Positions 24,401-33,931 of a DNA stretch of 54,709 bases are shown in pieces. A model generated the notes under the pieces. That model had not been told where the DNA came from and did not search any database. It worked only from the letters and a program-made list of their open reading frames with translations. How positions within the stretch are numbered: position 1 is the first letter of the stretch; every line of letters begins with the position of its first letter. Both the position numbers and the translations under genes were made by a program. Source of the DNA: Chromera velia (Eukaryota; Sar; Chromeraceae); NCBI GenBank assembly GCA_018398765.1, contig JAHBMJ010000973.1:64108-118816 (forward strand), given 5' to 3'.

Positions 24401-26857
24401 GCGCAAGCCACCCCTGAGCAGTTGGTTCTTCTCATGAGTGGAGAAGCTGAGCCTGAGGATTTGGGCCTAGGGCAGCAGGAGGAAGAGAAGAAGTCTCTTG
24501 CGTCTTCGGGGTCCTCCCGTCGAAGCAGTAGCAAGCGAAAGTCCACCCACACACTCACACGAGAAGAGGCAAAGCTCGCTGTGGCAGCACTCATCGAGAA
24601 GGTAGAGGCCGAGGTGGAGAGGCAGACGACGGAGGAACAAGAAGAAGAGCCGAAAGGAAAGAAAGGAGGAGCCAAATTTGCGGCCGGGACACACGGAGGG
24701 GGAGGAAAAGTAGTCCGCCGCCCCACGGGTTTTGTCCGTGGCCCCATCCCGACTGATGACGATTTAGATGAGGACGAAGAAGAAGAGGAAGGGCCTCGCG
24801 GAGCCACGAGCTTCGCAACAGGCACAAAGAGTGGGGGGGGGAAAGTAGCACGCAGACCCACCGGATTCGTCCGTGGTCCCATTCCCACAGACGATGATCT
24901 AGATGAAGATGAAGAGGACGAGGGACCCCGTGGGGCAACATCCTTTGCCACAGGCACCAAGAGTGGGGGTGGAAAGGTTGCAAGATGCCCCACGGGTTTC
25001 GTGCGTGGTTCCATTCCGACCGACGACGATGATGAAGATGAGGAAGAAGAGGAGCAGGGGCCGAAGGGGGCCACCCACTTTGCCACGGGTACAAAAAGCG
25101 GGGGTGGAAAGGTCGCTAGACGTCCCACCGGCTTTGTCCGGGGTCCCATTCCCACAGATGAGGACGACGAGGACGAAGACGATGAGGAGGATGAGGGGCC
25201 CCGTGGCGCTACAACCTTTGCCACAGGCACGAAGAGTGGAGGAGGCAAAGTCGCCCGTCGTCCGACAGGTTTTGTCCGGGGTCCCATTCCCACCGATGAC
25301 GATGACGAAGAAGAGGACGAAGAGGAGGAGGGGCCCCAAGGAGCCACTCACTTCGCATCTGGCACAAAGAGCGGAGGAGGCAAAGTAGCCCGCCGTCCCA
25401 CCGGCTTTGTCCGGGGTCCCATTCCCACAGATGATGATGATGATGATGATGAGGAAGAAGACGAGGAAGATGATGGGCCCCGGGGTGCCACATCTTTTGC
25501 CACAGGCACAAAGGCTGGGGGAGGGAAAGTCGCACGTCGCCCGACCGGCTTCGTTCGCGGTCCCATTCCCACAGACGAGGATGATGAAGATGAGGACGAA
25601 GAAGAGGATGAGGGGCCGCGTGGAGCCACGACCTTCGCAACGGGCACGAAGAGGGGGGGGGGGAAGGTAGCGCGCAGACCGACGGGTTTTGTCCGCGGTC
25701 CCATTCCCACCGATGACGATGATGAAGACGAAGAAGAAGAGGATGAGGGACCACAGGGTGCGACCCACTTTGCCACAGGGACCAAAAGCGGGGGAGGGAA
25801 GGTTGCTAGACGTCCTACGGGTTTTGTCCGTGGTCCCATTCCCACAGATGAGGACGACGAGGACGAAGACGATGAGGAGGATGAGGGGCCTCGTGGCGCA
25901 ACCACCTTTGCCTCAGGGACAAAAAGTGGGGGGGGAAAGGTTGCTAGGCGTCCCACGGGGTTTGTCCGTGGTCCCATTCCGACCGACGACGACGATGAAG
26001 AGGATGAAGAGGGGGAGGAGGAGGGGCCGCAGGGAGCCACGCATTTTGCTTCCGGCACGAAGAGCGGAGGGGGGAAAGTCGCCCGTCGCCCCACCGGCTT
26101 TGTCCGAGGTCCCATTCCCACAGATGAAGATGACGAAGATGAAGACGACGAAGAGGATGAGGGGCCTCGCGGAGCAACGAGCTTCGCAACAGGGACAAAG
26201 AGTGGAGGCGGGAAAGTCGCCCGTCGTCCCACGGGGTTTGTCCGGGGTCCCATCCCAACAGACGAAGATGATGAAGAATCTGAAGAGGAAGAGGAAGAGG
26301 AGGAGGGACCCCAAGGAGCGACGCACTTTGCCACAGGGACGAAAAGCGGGGGAGGTAAGGTAGCCCGCCGTCCTACCGGCTTTGTCCGGGGTCCCATTCC
26401 CACCGATGACGATGATGAGGACGAAGACGACGAAGAGGATGAGGGGCCGCGTGGAGCTACAACATTTGCCACAGGCACAAAGAGTGGGGGGGGCAAAGTA
26501 GCGCGTAGACCCACCGGTTTCGTTCGTGGTCCCATCCCAACAGACGAAGATGATGAGGACGAGGAGGACGAGGAGGATGAGGGGCCACACGGGGCCACCC
26601 ACTTTGCAACGGGCACAAAAATTGGGGGGGGGAAGGTCGCTAGACGTCCCACCGGCTTTGTCCGGGGTCCCATTCCCACAGATGACGATGATGAGGACGA
26701 AGACGATGAGGAGGATGAGGGGCCCCGTGGTGCTACAACATTTGCCACAGGCACGAAAAGTGGAGGAGGCAAAGTCGCCCGTCGTCCGACAGGTTTCGTC
26801 AGAGGTCTGCCTCCACCGGAGGACGACGATGACGATGAGGAGAGTGACGAGGAATAG
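16560..26857 (+). CDS. Giant RING-finger protein with ~22 GKVARRPTGFVRG/acidic repeats
   Basis: Proposed exons: 16560-17864, 18087-18473, 18825-19241, 19498-19677, 20075-20276, 20523-20651, 20896-20988, 21295-21420, 21670-21834, 22152-22247, 22466-23644 and 23940-26857, giving 2398 residues. Every junction has GT-AG ends and matching phase; the donor at 23644 (gtcatt) is weakest. Residues 21-92 form a TRAF-like C3HC3D RING (C21, C24, C34, H39, C42, C45, C89, D92), so E3 ubiquitin ligase activity is inferred. Exon 3 encodes a basic/acidic, coiled-coil-like part. Exons 8-10 carry RRPTG-W and ILTG-W variants. Exons 11-12 carry the repeat: GKVARRPTGFVRG, then PIPTD, an acidic run and GPRGAT(S/T/H)FATGTKSG, about 40 residues per unit. 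A possible unspliced intron ending at 16801 (ttctatttgcag) lies inside the RING loop. Exact function and location are unknown; no family is recognised for the repeat. Confidence 0.78.
19741..20059 (+). repeat. 39-bp minisatellite, about 8 copies, in intron 4
   Basis: Eight nearly perfect copies of a 39-bp unit starting ttgttcgtgtgcttcattct fill most of the intron between 19678 and 20074. 39 is a multiple of three, so all frames stay open and yield false repetitive ORFs. The unit is pyrimidine-rich on the sense strand. The true acceptor (tccgtctcttccag) follows directly after the array. Confidence 0.95.
20496..20522 (+). repeat. TGTC/TGCC array forming a splice acceptor tract
   Basis: Repeated TGTC directly precedes the tgtgtgcag acceptor of exon 6 (20523), so the microsatellite takes the place of the polypyrimidine tract. 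Confidence 0.75.
21448..21473. repeat. (GA)n microsatellite
   Basis: Uninterrupted GA dinucleotides in the intron after exon 8 of the RING/repeat gene. Confidence 0.9.
21858..22034 (+). repeat. 41-bp minisatellite, about 4 copies, in intron 9
   Basis: Four copies of a 41-bp unit beginning acttcatcaa and containing gcattgcatggca, with small changes between copies. The last copy carries a 5-base insertion. It lies between exon 9 (ends 21834) and exon 10 (starts 22152). Confidence 0.93.
22500..23030 (+). repeat. Coding repeat block 1 (exon 11)
   Basis: Four in-frame units with the GKV(A/T)RRPTGFVRG core and acidic runs. A diverged fifth core (RRPTGFIHG) lies at about 23175. It is followed by the FSADTREEDGGKGPL...FPKGWRKS module, which also occurs in exon 12. 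Confidence 0.93.
24690..26850 (+). repeat. Coding repeat block 2 (exon 12), 16 tandem units
   Basis: Sixteen near-identical units of about 130-145 bases encode GKVARRPTGFVRGPIPTD, an acidic run of variable length and GP(R/Q)GAT(S/T/H)FA(T/S)GTKSGG. One unit has ARCPTGFVRGS. From the third unit on, R-type units mostly alternate with Q/H-type units, indicating a two-unit higher-order period. The array ends with RGLPPPEDDDDD and a TAG at 26855-26857. Confidence 0.95.
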
Positions 26858-28168
26858 GGGGGATCGAGGCTCTTTCCTTTCTAGCTTTTCCTCATTTCAT
26901 GGAATGTAAGACAGGCAGGCAGGCAGACAGACGGATGGCGACTTTGTGGGGAAAATGGCAAAGTCTCTATGTAATTTTCACTGCATGCACAGACGGTGTG
27001 AACGCCCTAGAGGGATGTGGAGTCGTCATGTATGGCTTTGCCACGCAATGAATGGTCATGAAAAAGAATTTACATGCATGCACATCAAATTAAATGCATG
27101 TGAATATCGCTGTCCGGAAACGAAATGCATATTCTACATTCATTGCTGTCAATTAACCTTGTGTCGTCTGCCCATCAGTACGGTGGAAGCCTTCAAAACA
27201 AATGTGCACGGGGTCCCTTTGGACTTCCGAAAAATGAAACGTCGTGAACATACAAATCACAAGATTGACTCGGATTGTTGAACTCCATAGGACCCTGCAT
27301 GGATGTAATGCAAATGAGATTGCAAATAATTGAATTGCCTTCACTGCATGATATCTTATTTGCACAATCATTATTCGTCACACAGATCGATTCAATTCAT
27401 TGTAAAAAAAGAAAAAACAATGCAAAATATTAATTAATAAAATATACTTGCAATGCTAGTTGCATTAATCCGAGCATTAACCGTGACTTAACTATTAAGA
27501 TATAAGATCCATACTAAGTAGTAATATATAGAAACGACCCGAAAACCATTTTCCACCCTGAATATTTTTTTTTGCACAGTGTAGAACATTCAGCTTAAGA
27601 TGCTTCAAAGTTGCTTAAATTAGAAATCTTTAAAATTTAATCTATAAAAAACAGCTGTTTAGAAATGTTTGGAACTTAACATATTGTGCACTTAAGTAAA
27701 AAAACAAATGTTCTATCGTATTTAGGAGTAATAAGAAGAACTAAGCCCTGCACTAGCTAAATAAAAAAAGAAAGAAAAAAAAAAGTTTCCCTAGTTTTTT
27801 ATTTTTTTATTTATTTATCCACCAAATAACACTTGTTTTTCTTAGTGTTTTTCATCCAACACTCCCTGCAACACCTAGTGCAACACTCAAACAACACTTA
27901 AACAATAGTTGTTTGTCTAGTCAAAGGGCTGATAAATAAAAAAAAAATCGATTAAAAAAAAGTTTTCTTAGTTTTTTTTTTTTTTATCTATAGTGCATGG
28001 CCTAGGAGAAGAATTAGAATGTTTGGTTGGGAATTTAGAATCCCAAATTCTTAATGCAGAACAATTTAGATTTTTTTTCTATATTAAAAACCTAGCTACT
28101 ACTATCACATAGTAAGAAAAGCTGTATTTTAATTTGTGGATTCATCATCATCATCATACATCATTGCC
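26858..28168. other. Intergenic region, AT-rich
   Basis: Short GGCA/GACA run at about 26910-26934, then AT-rich DNA with no supported exon. Two similar A/T-run segments at about 27757-27810 and 27935-27990 (each with aaataaaaaaa... and an agttttt(c)cttagtttttt-like part) flank about 130 bases, possibly remnants of a small repeat. Confidence 0.4.
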
Positions 28169-29615
28169 ATCGGCCTATAGTGACCATGTTTGATTTAATT
28201 ATATTTGATTTGATTTGATTTGATTTGATTTGAGCTTCAACCTCAAATATTTGATATTTGAGGTAAGATTTGAGGTTAACCTTTTAGGGTTCCTCACTGA
28301 GTCACTGACTTACTATCACTCTGATCATTTTTCTCATGACAATAGTTATCAGAACATTTCTGATGTGTATTTCAAAAATTTAAAAAAATATATATATAAT
28401 TATAACTTATCAGTTCCGTAAAAAAAATATGCCTGTGTGGCAGTGTATATACACTAGTTACTGAGACTCACTCTAGTACTAATAGAGATTAAGAACGTAA
28501 AATTGATAGATTTAAAATTGCATATGACTTTTTGTTGATACGATAAAGTTAGAGCACGTACTAAAATTGAGGTGACAATCACTCAGCTTTATGACACTTC
28601 CTTTTCCTCTTCTTCATGATCACTTTCTTCAATATGAATCGAATTGATCGGTGGTGGGAGCTGCTGAGAGCTTTTTCTCTGGCTTTTCGGCTTTCCAGGG
28701 GTGGGTACTCCTGGGCTTCTATTCAGTTGCGGAGAGATAACAACGGGGTGAGACGGAGAACCACGCATACATTTGCTATTGCTGTTGGTGTTGGAACCGT
28801 CCTATTTCTGGGCAGCTAAGCATCCAGAGTTGGTAAGTTCGGTTACCCTCTGTGCCGTGCCAGGGCCGACAACAAGCCCCTTGTATTGGAGGTGAATATA
28901 GAGAGGTCGGTAGCCTTCCTCACCCGGAGTGATGACTTTCTCAGGAGGGGGAAGTTTCCCCCTAGCCTTCTCAGCATTTGCGTCTGCGGCCGCCTCCTTT
29001 GGAAGTTTGAAAAGAACTGGTTGCCGCTGCTGCATACTCACAGCCACAAATAATTTCTCCTTCCCCCTCGGCTCCTTGTATTTTCACCTGATACTGAATC
29101 ACATTTGCCCCCTTTTGCACGGACCATATTTTTTTTGCGTACCCGGCTCTAAAAACAAATGCCTCCTTCTTCCCGTTCGACCTTGTCAGATTGTATGACA
29201 TGTCTTTACGGGGTGTAAAATGTTTGCAGACGCTCAAAAAGGGGGCCGTAAAAGATGTTCCAGCACCAGAAAAGTCAACACAGCTGTTCGGGAAAACGTT
29301 CAGCTGATCGGTTTACCTCTGCATGAAGTAAAAGGAGGTGAAACGTCAATTTTAGTACAGCTCAAAACGTTTTTTTTTTGAGAGCAAACCATCAAGATTT
29401 AGGTTTTTTCATTTGAATCAGCATGCGTGACGGATCGGTACTTGCAAAAGGTTTTTTGGGACCTTCATATTTGAGGTTGAAAGTCATATTAATCAAATAT
29501 TTGATCGTATTTGATAGGTCTTTAAACACTAGGTCCTCCCTGACTGGATATTTGATTTGAGCTTAAGCCCTACCTCAAATCAAATCAAATCAAACATGGT
29601 CACTATCGGCCTATA
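28169..29615. mobile_element. 1.4-kb TIR element with 11-bp target-site duplication
   Basis: The left end begins gtgaccatgtttgattt at 28180. The right end is its exact reverse complement, aaatcaaacatggtcac, ending at 29603. The inner ends carry (TGATT)n on the left and (AATCA)n on the right, extending the inverted repeat imperfectly. Direct copies of atcggcctata flank it at 28169-28179 and 29605-29615, with one extra base on the right. An 11-bp duplication fits Mutator-like elements best. No transposase is recognisable; the interior carries a decayed minus-strand ORF, so it is probably non-autonomous. Confidence 0.72.
28589..29312 (-). pseudogene. Decayed ORF inside the TIR element
   Basis: Unrecognised protein. 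Reading on the minus strand from about 29312, one frame gives NVFPNSCVDFSGAGTSFTAP, a KHFTPRKD segment and IQYQVKIQGAEGEGEII, to about 29060. The sense then jumps to another frame (SMQQRQPVLFKLPKEAAADA, then PGEEGYRPLYIHLQYKG) down to a TAG at 28802. The same frame continues past the TAG with GKPKSQRKSSQQLPPP and an acidic end (SDHEEEEKEVS), closing with TAA at 28589-28591. One frameshift and one in-frame stop in otherwise coding-like sequence mark a pseudogene. No 12-18-base intron can repair the frame. Confidence 0.55.
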
Positions 29616-30122
29616 AAGAGGCGTCTAGCGTTTGGCGGCAACGCACGAGGCAGTTCGGTATCAATATTTTAAAACTCAAAGATTTCATACCTTAAGGAGA
29701 TCTTTAACACAGATGAGCTTTATATACACATTTAAGCATCAAAAAATATAATTGGAAATTTGGATTTCCAATTGGAAATTCAATTTTTCAATTGGAAATC
29801 ATATACGTTTTGAGTTGGAAAATCAATTGGATCTGTTTATGATCTGATCAGAATGGTTGCTGTTATGTCGAAACAAGGGATAAGTAGAGTAGAACAGATA
29901 TGAATAGAAGGGGCAAGGGGCGTGGAAGGAAAGACGGGAGATTTAGTGGACTGCAACCACCAGATAAAGGGAACCACCAGCCCGAGGCTCCGATCCCTCC
30001 TCCCCAACAAGGGGAAGCAATGCTGCCACAGCACCACCTGTGCCAGGTCTGAAAGTGTCTATGCGGATAGCAGAGCAGACAACAAAAAGGCTCGAGGCTG
30101 TACTGATCGCCCTGAGGGGGTT
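29616..30122. other. Short intergenic stretch with AATTGG palindromes
   Basis: No gene seen. Around 29750-29830 several inverted words (ttggaaat/atttccaa and caattg) form a locally palindromic AT-rich segment. Confidence 0.4.
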
Positions 30123-31290
30123 CTATGACGCCCCTCCGTTCAGTGCACTTGCCCCCTCCCTTTCTGTCTGCTGCTGTGTGGTCTCCCCTATCTGTGTCTC
30201 TCCGTCAATGGAGGGAGGCGAGTGGACAGGGCTGGTGGTCGTGCCCAGAAGAGGGTCAAGCAGGGCGAGTGGCTGCCCTGTCCCCATGGGGCCCATTCTG
30301 GGTGTCTGTCCCGGTCCTCCGATAGACGGCGGGAAACCCCCCACTGGAGAACCTCCTTGAAGCACCTCTCCCATCAGACCGAATCCTAGCCCAGGAGCAA
30401 CCGGGCTCCCGCACCACCCATCCAAACCGAGACCGAATCCCGGTAGTATTATAGATCTTGACACGACTGGAGGAAGCGCGTACTGGGCAGAAGGGGAACA
30501 GAATGGAGGGATGCCGAAATAATTCGCATCTACGGGGTGGGCAGAGGGTGCATAACATTGTGGACGTACGGTCCCCCTCCTCATCCGTACCCGTACGCAT
30601 CACCCCCCATCCACGGGGTGGGCTGAGGGTGCATGTGGACGTACAGTCCCCCTCCCGGTCCCCCTCCTCTCCCGTATCCGTGTCCAACCCCCCCCGTCTT
30701 TGGGGTGGGGATAGAGGAAGTTTCAACTCGCAGCTCCCCCCACATCCCCCCACGGACTTCTTCTTCATCCGCTTGGCTGCTGCCAGTCTCTCCCTCTCTT
30801 TGCACAGCAGACGGTGGATTGCCTGCGGGAAAGACACAGACTTGTTCTCTCCCCTTTCTCCCCCAGTGTCATTCTTTAGCACCTCCAACTCTACGCCTTT
30901 CATCGTGTACTTAACCCACGCCCTGTACGTCTCTAAAACTTCTTAAAGCACGTTTCTCCACTTCCGTTCAAATGTCTCCGAAATGTTCCTCCCCGCGTTT
31001 CCCGTCTGGCCAGCCGTGAAGCTCATTTGAGAGAACACGGGTCCAGAAGGCTTAGCCCTAAAGGATTCCTGTGACAAAGGACTCAAGCCTCTCCTCCGCA
31101 TCTCTACCGGAAGGAGGGTGACAGTTGTCTGACCCGGGCCAGTCTGAGAGTCCTGCACCTGTCCCTGCCCTGCATATTCCCTTGCGACCTCCTCCCTTGT
31201 CTCCCAATTCTCAACTCCCTCCTCCGCAATGGCTGGCAATGCATCGACTCTCGCCTGACGCTGGGGTCTCTTGAGGAGTACGACAGAACA
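30123..31290 (-). pseudogene. Interrupted ORF with basic middle and Gly/Pro/Tyr-rich end
   Basis: Unrecognised. From about 31290 one minus frame reads LLKRPQRQARVDALPAIAEE, NWETREEVAREYAG and NISETFERKWRNVL to a TAA at 30943-30945. The same frame then resumes at once with EVLETYRAWVKYTMKGVELE and HRLLCKERERLAAAKRMKKK. The sequence flanking the stop reads as one continuous helical segment, so the TAA looks like a point change. Further on, the Gly/Pro/Tyr-rich sense is split over several frames (YGRGGGPGGG, then FGIPPFCSPSAQY). No ATG is found near the 5' end. Either a decaying gene or exons of a poorly predicted gene; a pseudogene is favoured. Confidence 0.45.
30531..30715. repeat. ~80-bp tandem repeat, about 2.3 copies
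   Basis: Copies start near 30532 and 30612 with acggggtgggc(a/t)gagggtgcat followed by gtggacgtac(g/a)gtccccctcc. A degenerate third copy is near 30700. It lies in the Gly/Pro/Tyr-rich part of the interrupted ORF. Confidence 0.7.
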
Positions 31291-31499
31291 CTACCATATA
31301 TATGCCCGATTGATCTGGTCTTTTTGATTTTCAAATTCGAAACTGCACAAAGCCTTCTCTGCCCTTTGCACCACAAAGTGCAGCTTATGGAAAGGTCTTT
31401 GAAAGGTTGGATAGATGCTGACTCTCTTGGGAGAGATTCTCTGAAGGTGCATGGATCTTAAATTAGACTACGTACAAGTGCAATTTTACTGCACTTGTG

Positions 31500-31649
31500 G
31501 TTGCAACACTTCGCAACACTTATGCAACATGCATGCACTTTGACGCACGCGCGGTACGTGTAGCTCATGCAAGCGCTCAGCGCAAGGCCTGGCAATGAAT
31601 GTGCAATGATGAGCCAAAGATTCCGCGAGCTGTCATCCTATATATATAG
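31500..31649 (+). promoter_or_regulatory. Promoter region of the fumarate reductase-like gene
   Basis: Contains three gcaacact/gcaaca words (31503-31528), ATGCATGCAC at 31529-31538, a short CG-rich run (GACGCACGCGCGGTACG) and a TATA box (ctatatatatag) at about 31638-31649, 230 bases upstream of the ATG at 31879. Confidence 0.5.
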
Positions 31650-31878
31650 CTTTCGATTCGGGCCATCCAAGAAAGTCTGAGACTGCTTTCGTTGGGGGAG
31701 GGGCTTCCGAAGTTCTCAGAAAAAAAGAATGCAAATCATAACTGCCTCTTTGATCGTCGTCAAGCATCACTAGCTCAACACCGTCTTATGATGTTGTTTC
31801 TCAGAATCACAGGCAAAGAGAGACTTCGCACTCGTGCCTGAAACTTTGCTGGGCATGTCATCCTTTTGATCTTGTTGA

Positions 31879-33615
31879 ATGCTCCTGTTGCATTCGCCCT
31901 GCCTTCCGTTTAGAGTCGCTCGACTTCCTCGTTTTTGTGTGGTTCAGCTGCTTTGGTTTTTTGTATTTTTGGCCACGATGTCTTCGGTCACTGGAGAGAG
32001 AGACGGGAACAGACCGTTCTCCGTGATCGTTGTTGGGTCTGGTTTGGCTGGCCTCACCGCCACCATCGAGGCAGAGAAAGCAGGGGCCAACGTGATTCTT
32101 CTAGAAAAGACTGCAAACACGGGGGGGAACTCAGCAAAAGCCACCTCGGGAATGAACGCTACCCCAACCCGTGCCCAGTTGATGCAACACATTGAGGACT
32201 CCCTTCATGAGTTTGAGGAGGATGTCATCGCCTCAGGTGGGGGTTTTTCTGATCCCCAGCTGGTCGACGTCCTTGTAAAGTCCTCAGCCTATGCGTACAA
32301 TTTCCTAGAGACATTCGAAGGGCTCAACCTGTCAGTCGTGTCCCAGTGTGGAGGACATTCAAAGCCTCGCACACACCGCCTCCCGCCGTCTCCAGACGGC
32401 AAGCCGTCTCCCGTGGGGTGGACTACCGTTTCCACTCTGAAAAAATTCGTTACATCCCTTCCTGCTGTGACTCTCCGCACAAACTCGAGAGTTACACACC
32501 TGCTGAAAGATTCAGCCGGCAAGGTGGGGGGTGTAGGGCTGGAATCGGGGGAGGAGGTGCGGGCAGGGGCCGTGGTTTTGGCGACGGGGGGATACTCTCA
32601 CGATCGTTCTGCCGACTCGTTCCTCTCCAAATACGCACCCTCAGTTGTGAATCTCCCCACAACAAACGGAAACTTTGCAGAGGGGGATGGTGTCAGATTG
32701 GGTTTGGGAGTGGGTGCGGGTGTGGTGGACATGGACAAGGTGCAGGTCCATCCGACGGCGTTTGTTGATCCGAAAGATCCCCTTAGCTCGGTCAAATTCC
32801 TCGCCCCTGAGGCCCTCAGAGGGTCGGGGGGGGTTTTGGTTGACAGTTTTGGGGAGAGGTTCTGTAATGAGCTCGGCAGGCGGGATGAGGTGTCTGAGAA
32901 GATTCTCAGCCTGCCTGGGGGGGTTGCGTTTCTTCTGTTGAATGATGAAGCTGCAGACATTTTCGGTCGACCGAATTTGGGGTTCTACAGCTTCAAGGGG
33001 TTCTTTGTGGAATACCCAGACGCCCAGAGCGCTGCGAGTGCTCTAGGGTTCCCCCAGGGTAGTCTGGAGTCAACGTTGCGAAGGTACTCTGAATCCGCAG
33101 AGAGGGGGGAGGACTCGTTTGGCAAGAAGGTCTTCCCAGTGAAGGCTTTCGATCCGAACAAGAAAGTGATGATCGCCAAAATCACCCCAGCGATCCACTA
33201 CACCATGGGGGGTCTGAAGATAAACCCATTCTCCCAAGTGCAAGGGGAAAATGCCGAGCCTATCCTAGGTCTGTTTGCAGCAGGGGAGGTGACGGGGGGG
33301 GTTCATGGGAAGAACAGACTGGCAGGCAACAGTCTGCTTGAATGTGTGGTGTTCGGTCGAATTTCAGGCAAGGCAGCTGCCTCGTTCTCCTCCTTCCTGG
33401 CGGGGATCCAGCAGGCTGACTTTGACTTTGTGGGGGGGGAAGTCGCTGCATCCCCCTGTCCAGCCCCTGTAGAGAGCCTTCTGTCTGTCTCTGAAGAAGA
33501 GGGAACGAAGGGGGTGAAGGGAATGAGGGCAGAAAAGGAAGCTCTGGAAGCACTTCACGGTCTGTCGAGAGGGACCACCAAAGAGGAACATGAACACACA
33601 ACGCAGGCACAGTGA
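31879..33615 (+). CDS. Fumarate reductase-like FAD-dependent oxidoreductase, soluble type
   Basis: Intronless, 578 residues from ATG 31879; a second ATG at 31978 (residue 34) would remove a hydrophobic leader (VVQLLWFFVFLA). Residues 49-60 are the Rossmann motif VGSGLAGL, with E76 (VILLEK) as the ribose-binding acid and TGGNSAKATSGMN after it. The catalytic part has HPTAFVDP, a GSGGVLVD..GERFCNE segment, HYTMGGL and GEVTGGVHGKNRLAGNSLLEC, the signature of flavocytochrome c/OSM1-type fumarate reductases with the proton-shuttle Arg in the GKNRLAGNS loop. It lacks haem or iron-sulfur motifs, so it should be an NADH- or flavin-linked fumarate reductase that reoxidises cofactors. The leader suggests entry to the ER or an organelle. 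Confidence 0.88.
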   Translation: MLLLHSPCLPFRVARLPRFCVVQLLWFFVFLATMSSVTGERDGNRPFSVIVVGSGLAGLTATIEAEKAGANVILLEKTANTGGNSAKATSGMNATPTRAQLMQHIEDSLHEFEEDVIASGGGFSDPQLVDVLVKSSAYAYNFLETFEGLNLSVVSQCGGHSKPRTHRLPPSPDGKPSPVGWTTVSTLKKFVTSLPAVTLRTNSRVTHLLKDSAGKVGGVGLESGEEVRAGAVVLATGGYSHDRSADSFLSKYAPSVVNLPTTNGNFAEGDGVRLGLGVGAGVVDMDKVQVHPTAFVDPKDPLSSVKFLAPEALRGSGGVLVDSFGERFCNELGRRDEVSEKILSLPGGVAFLLLNDEAADIFGRPNLGFYSFKGFFVEYPDAQSAASALGFPQGSLESTLRRYSESAERGEDSFGKKVFPVKAFDPNKKVMIAKITPAIHYTMGGLKINPFSQVQGENAEPILGLFAAGEVTGGVHGKNRLAGNSLLECVVFGRISGKAAASFSSFLAGIQQADFDFVGGEVAASPCPAPVESLLSVSEEEGTKGVKGMRAEKEALEALHGLSRGTTKEEHEHTTQAQ

Positions 33616-33859
33616 GGAATTGAATTAAGGAGAGAGGGAGAGAAAAAGGAAGAAGATGGGAGGGACCTTGGGATGCATGCTGAACGTTGCAGAGGGAAAG
33701 CATGCAAGAGGAGGAGGAGTGGTGCGGACGAGAAGAGAGGGAAGTGCTTGTATCCCGTGTACTCTCGTTCCGTTCCTCTGCTTTAGATGCACCCCTCAAG
33801 CACGCATAGGTGATCCATGAGCAAGATCTAGGTGTTGACTCTTGATACGCGCACGCGCG

Positions 33860-33931
<72 letters not shown>

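Noticed and set aside
24079-26772. Two long minus-strand open frames rich in Ser runs with PRTKPVGRRATFPPP repeats
   Set aside because: They are antisense to the GKVARRPTGFVRG array. Acidic GAY/GAR codons read backward as Ser/Leu, and a repeat of constant frame keeps all frames open. The plus strand has splice-consistent flanks.
29060-29090. Mini-intron (gtgagtatgcagcag) to repair the frameshift in the element's ORF
   Set aside because: 12 or 15 bases is too short and a multiple of three, so removal would not change the frame.
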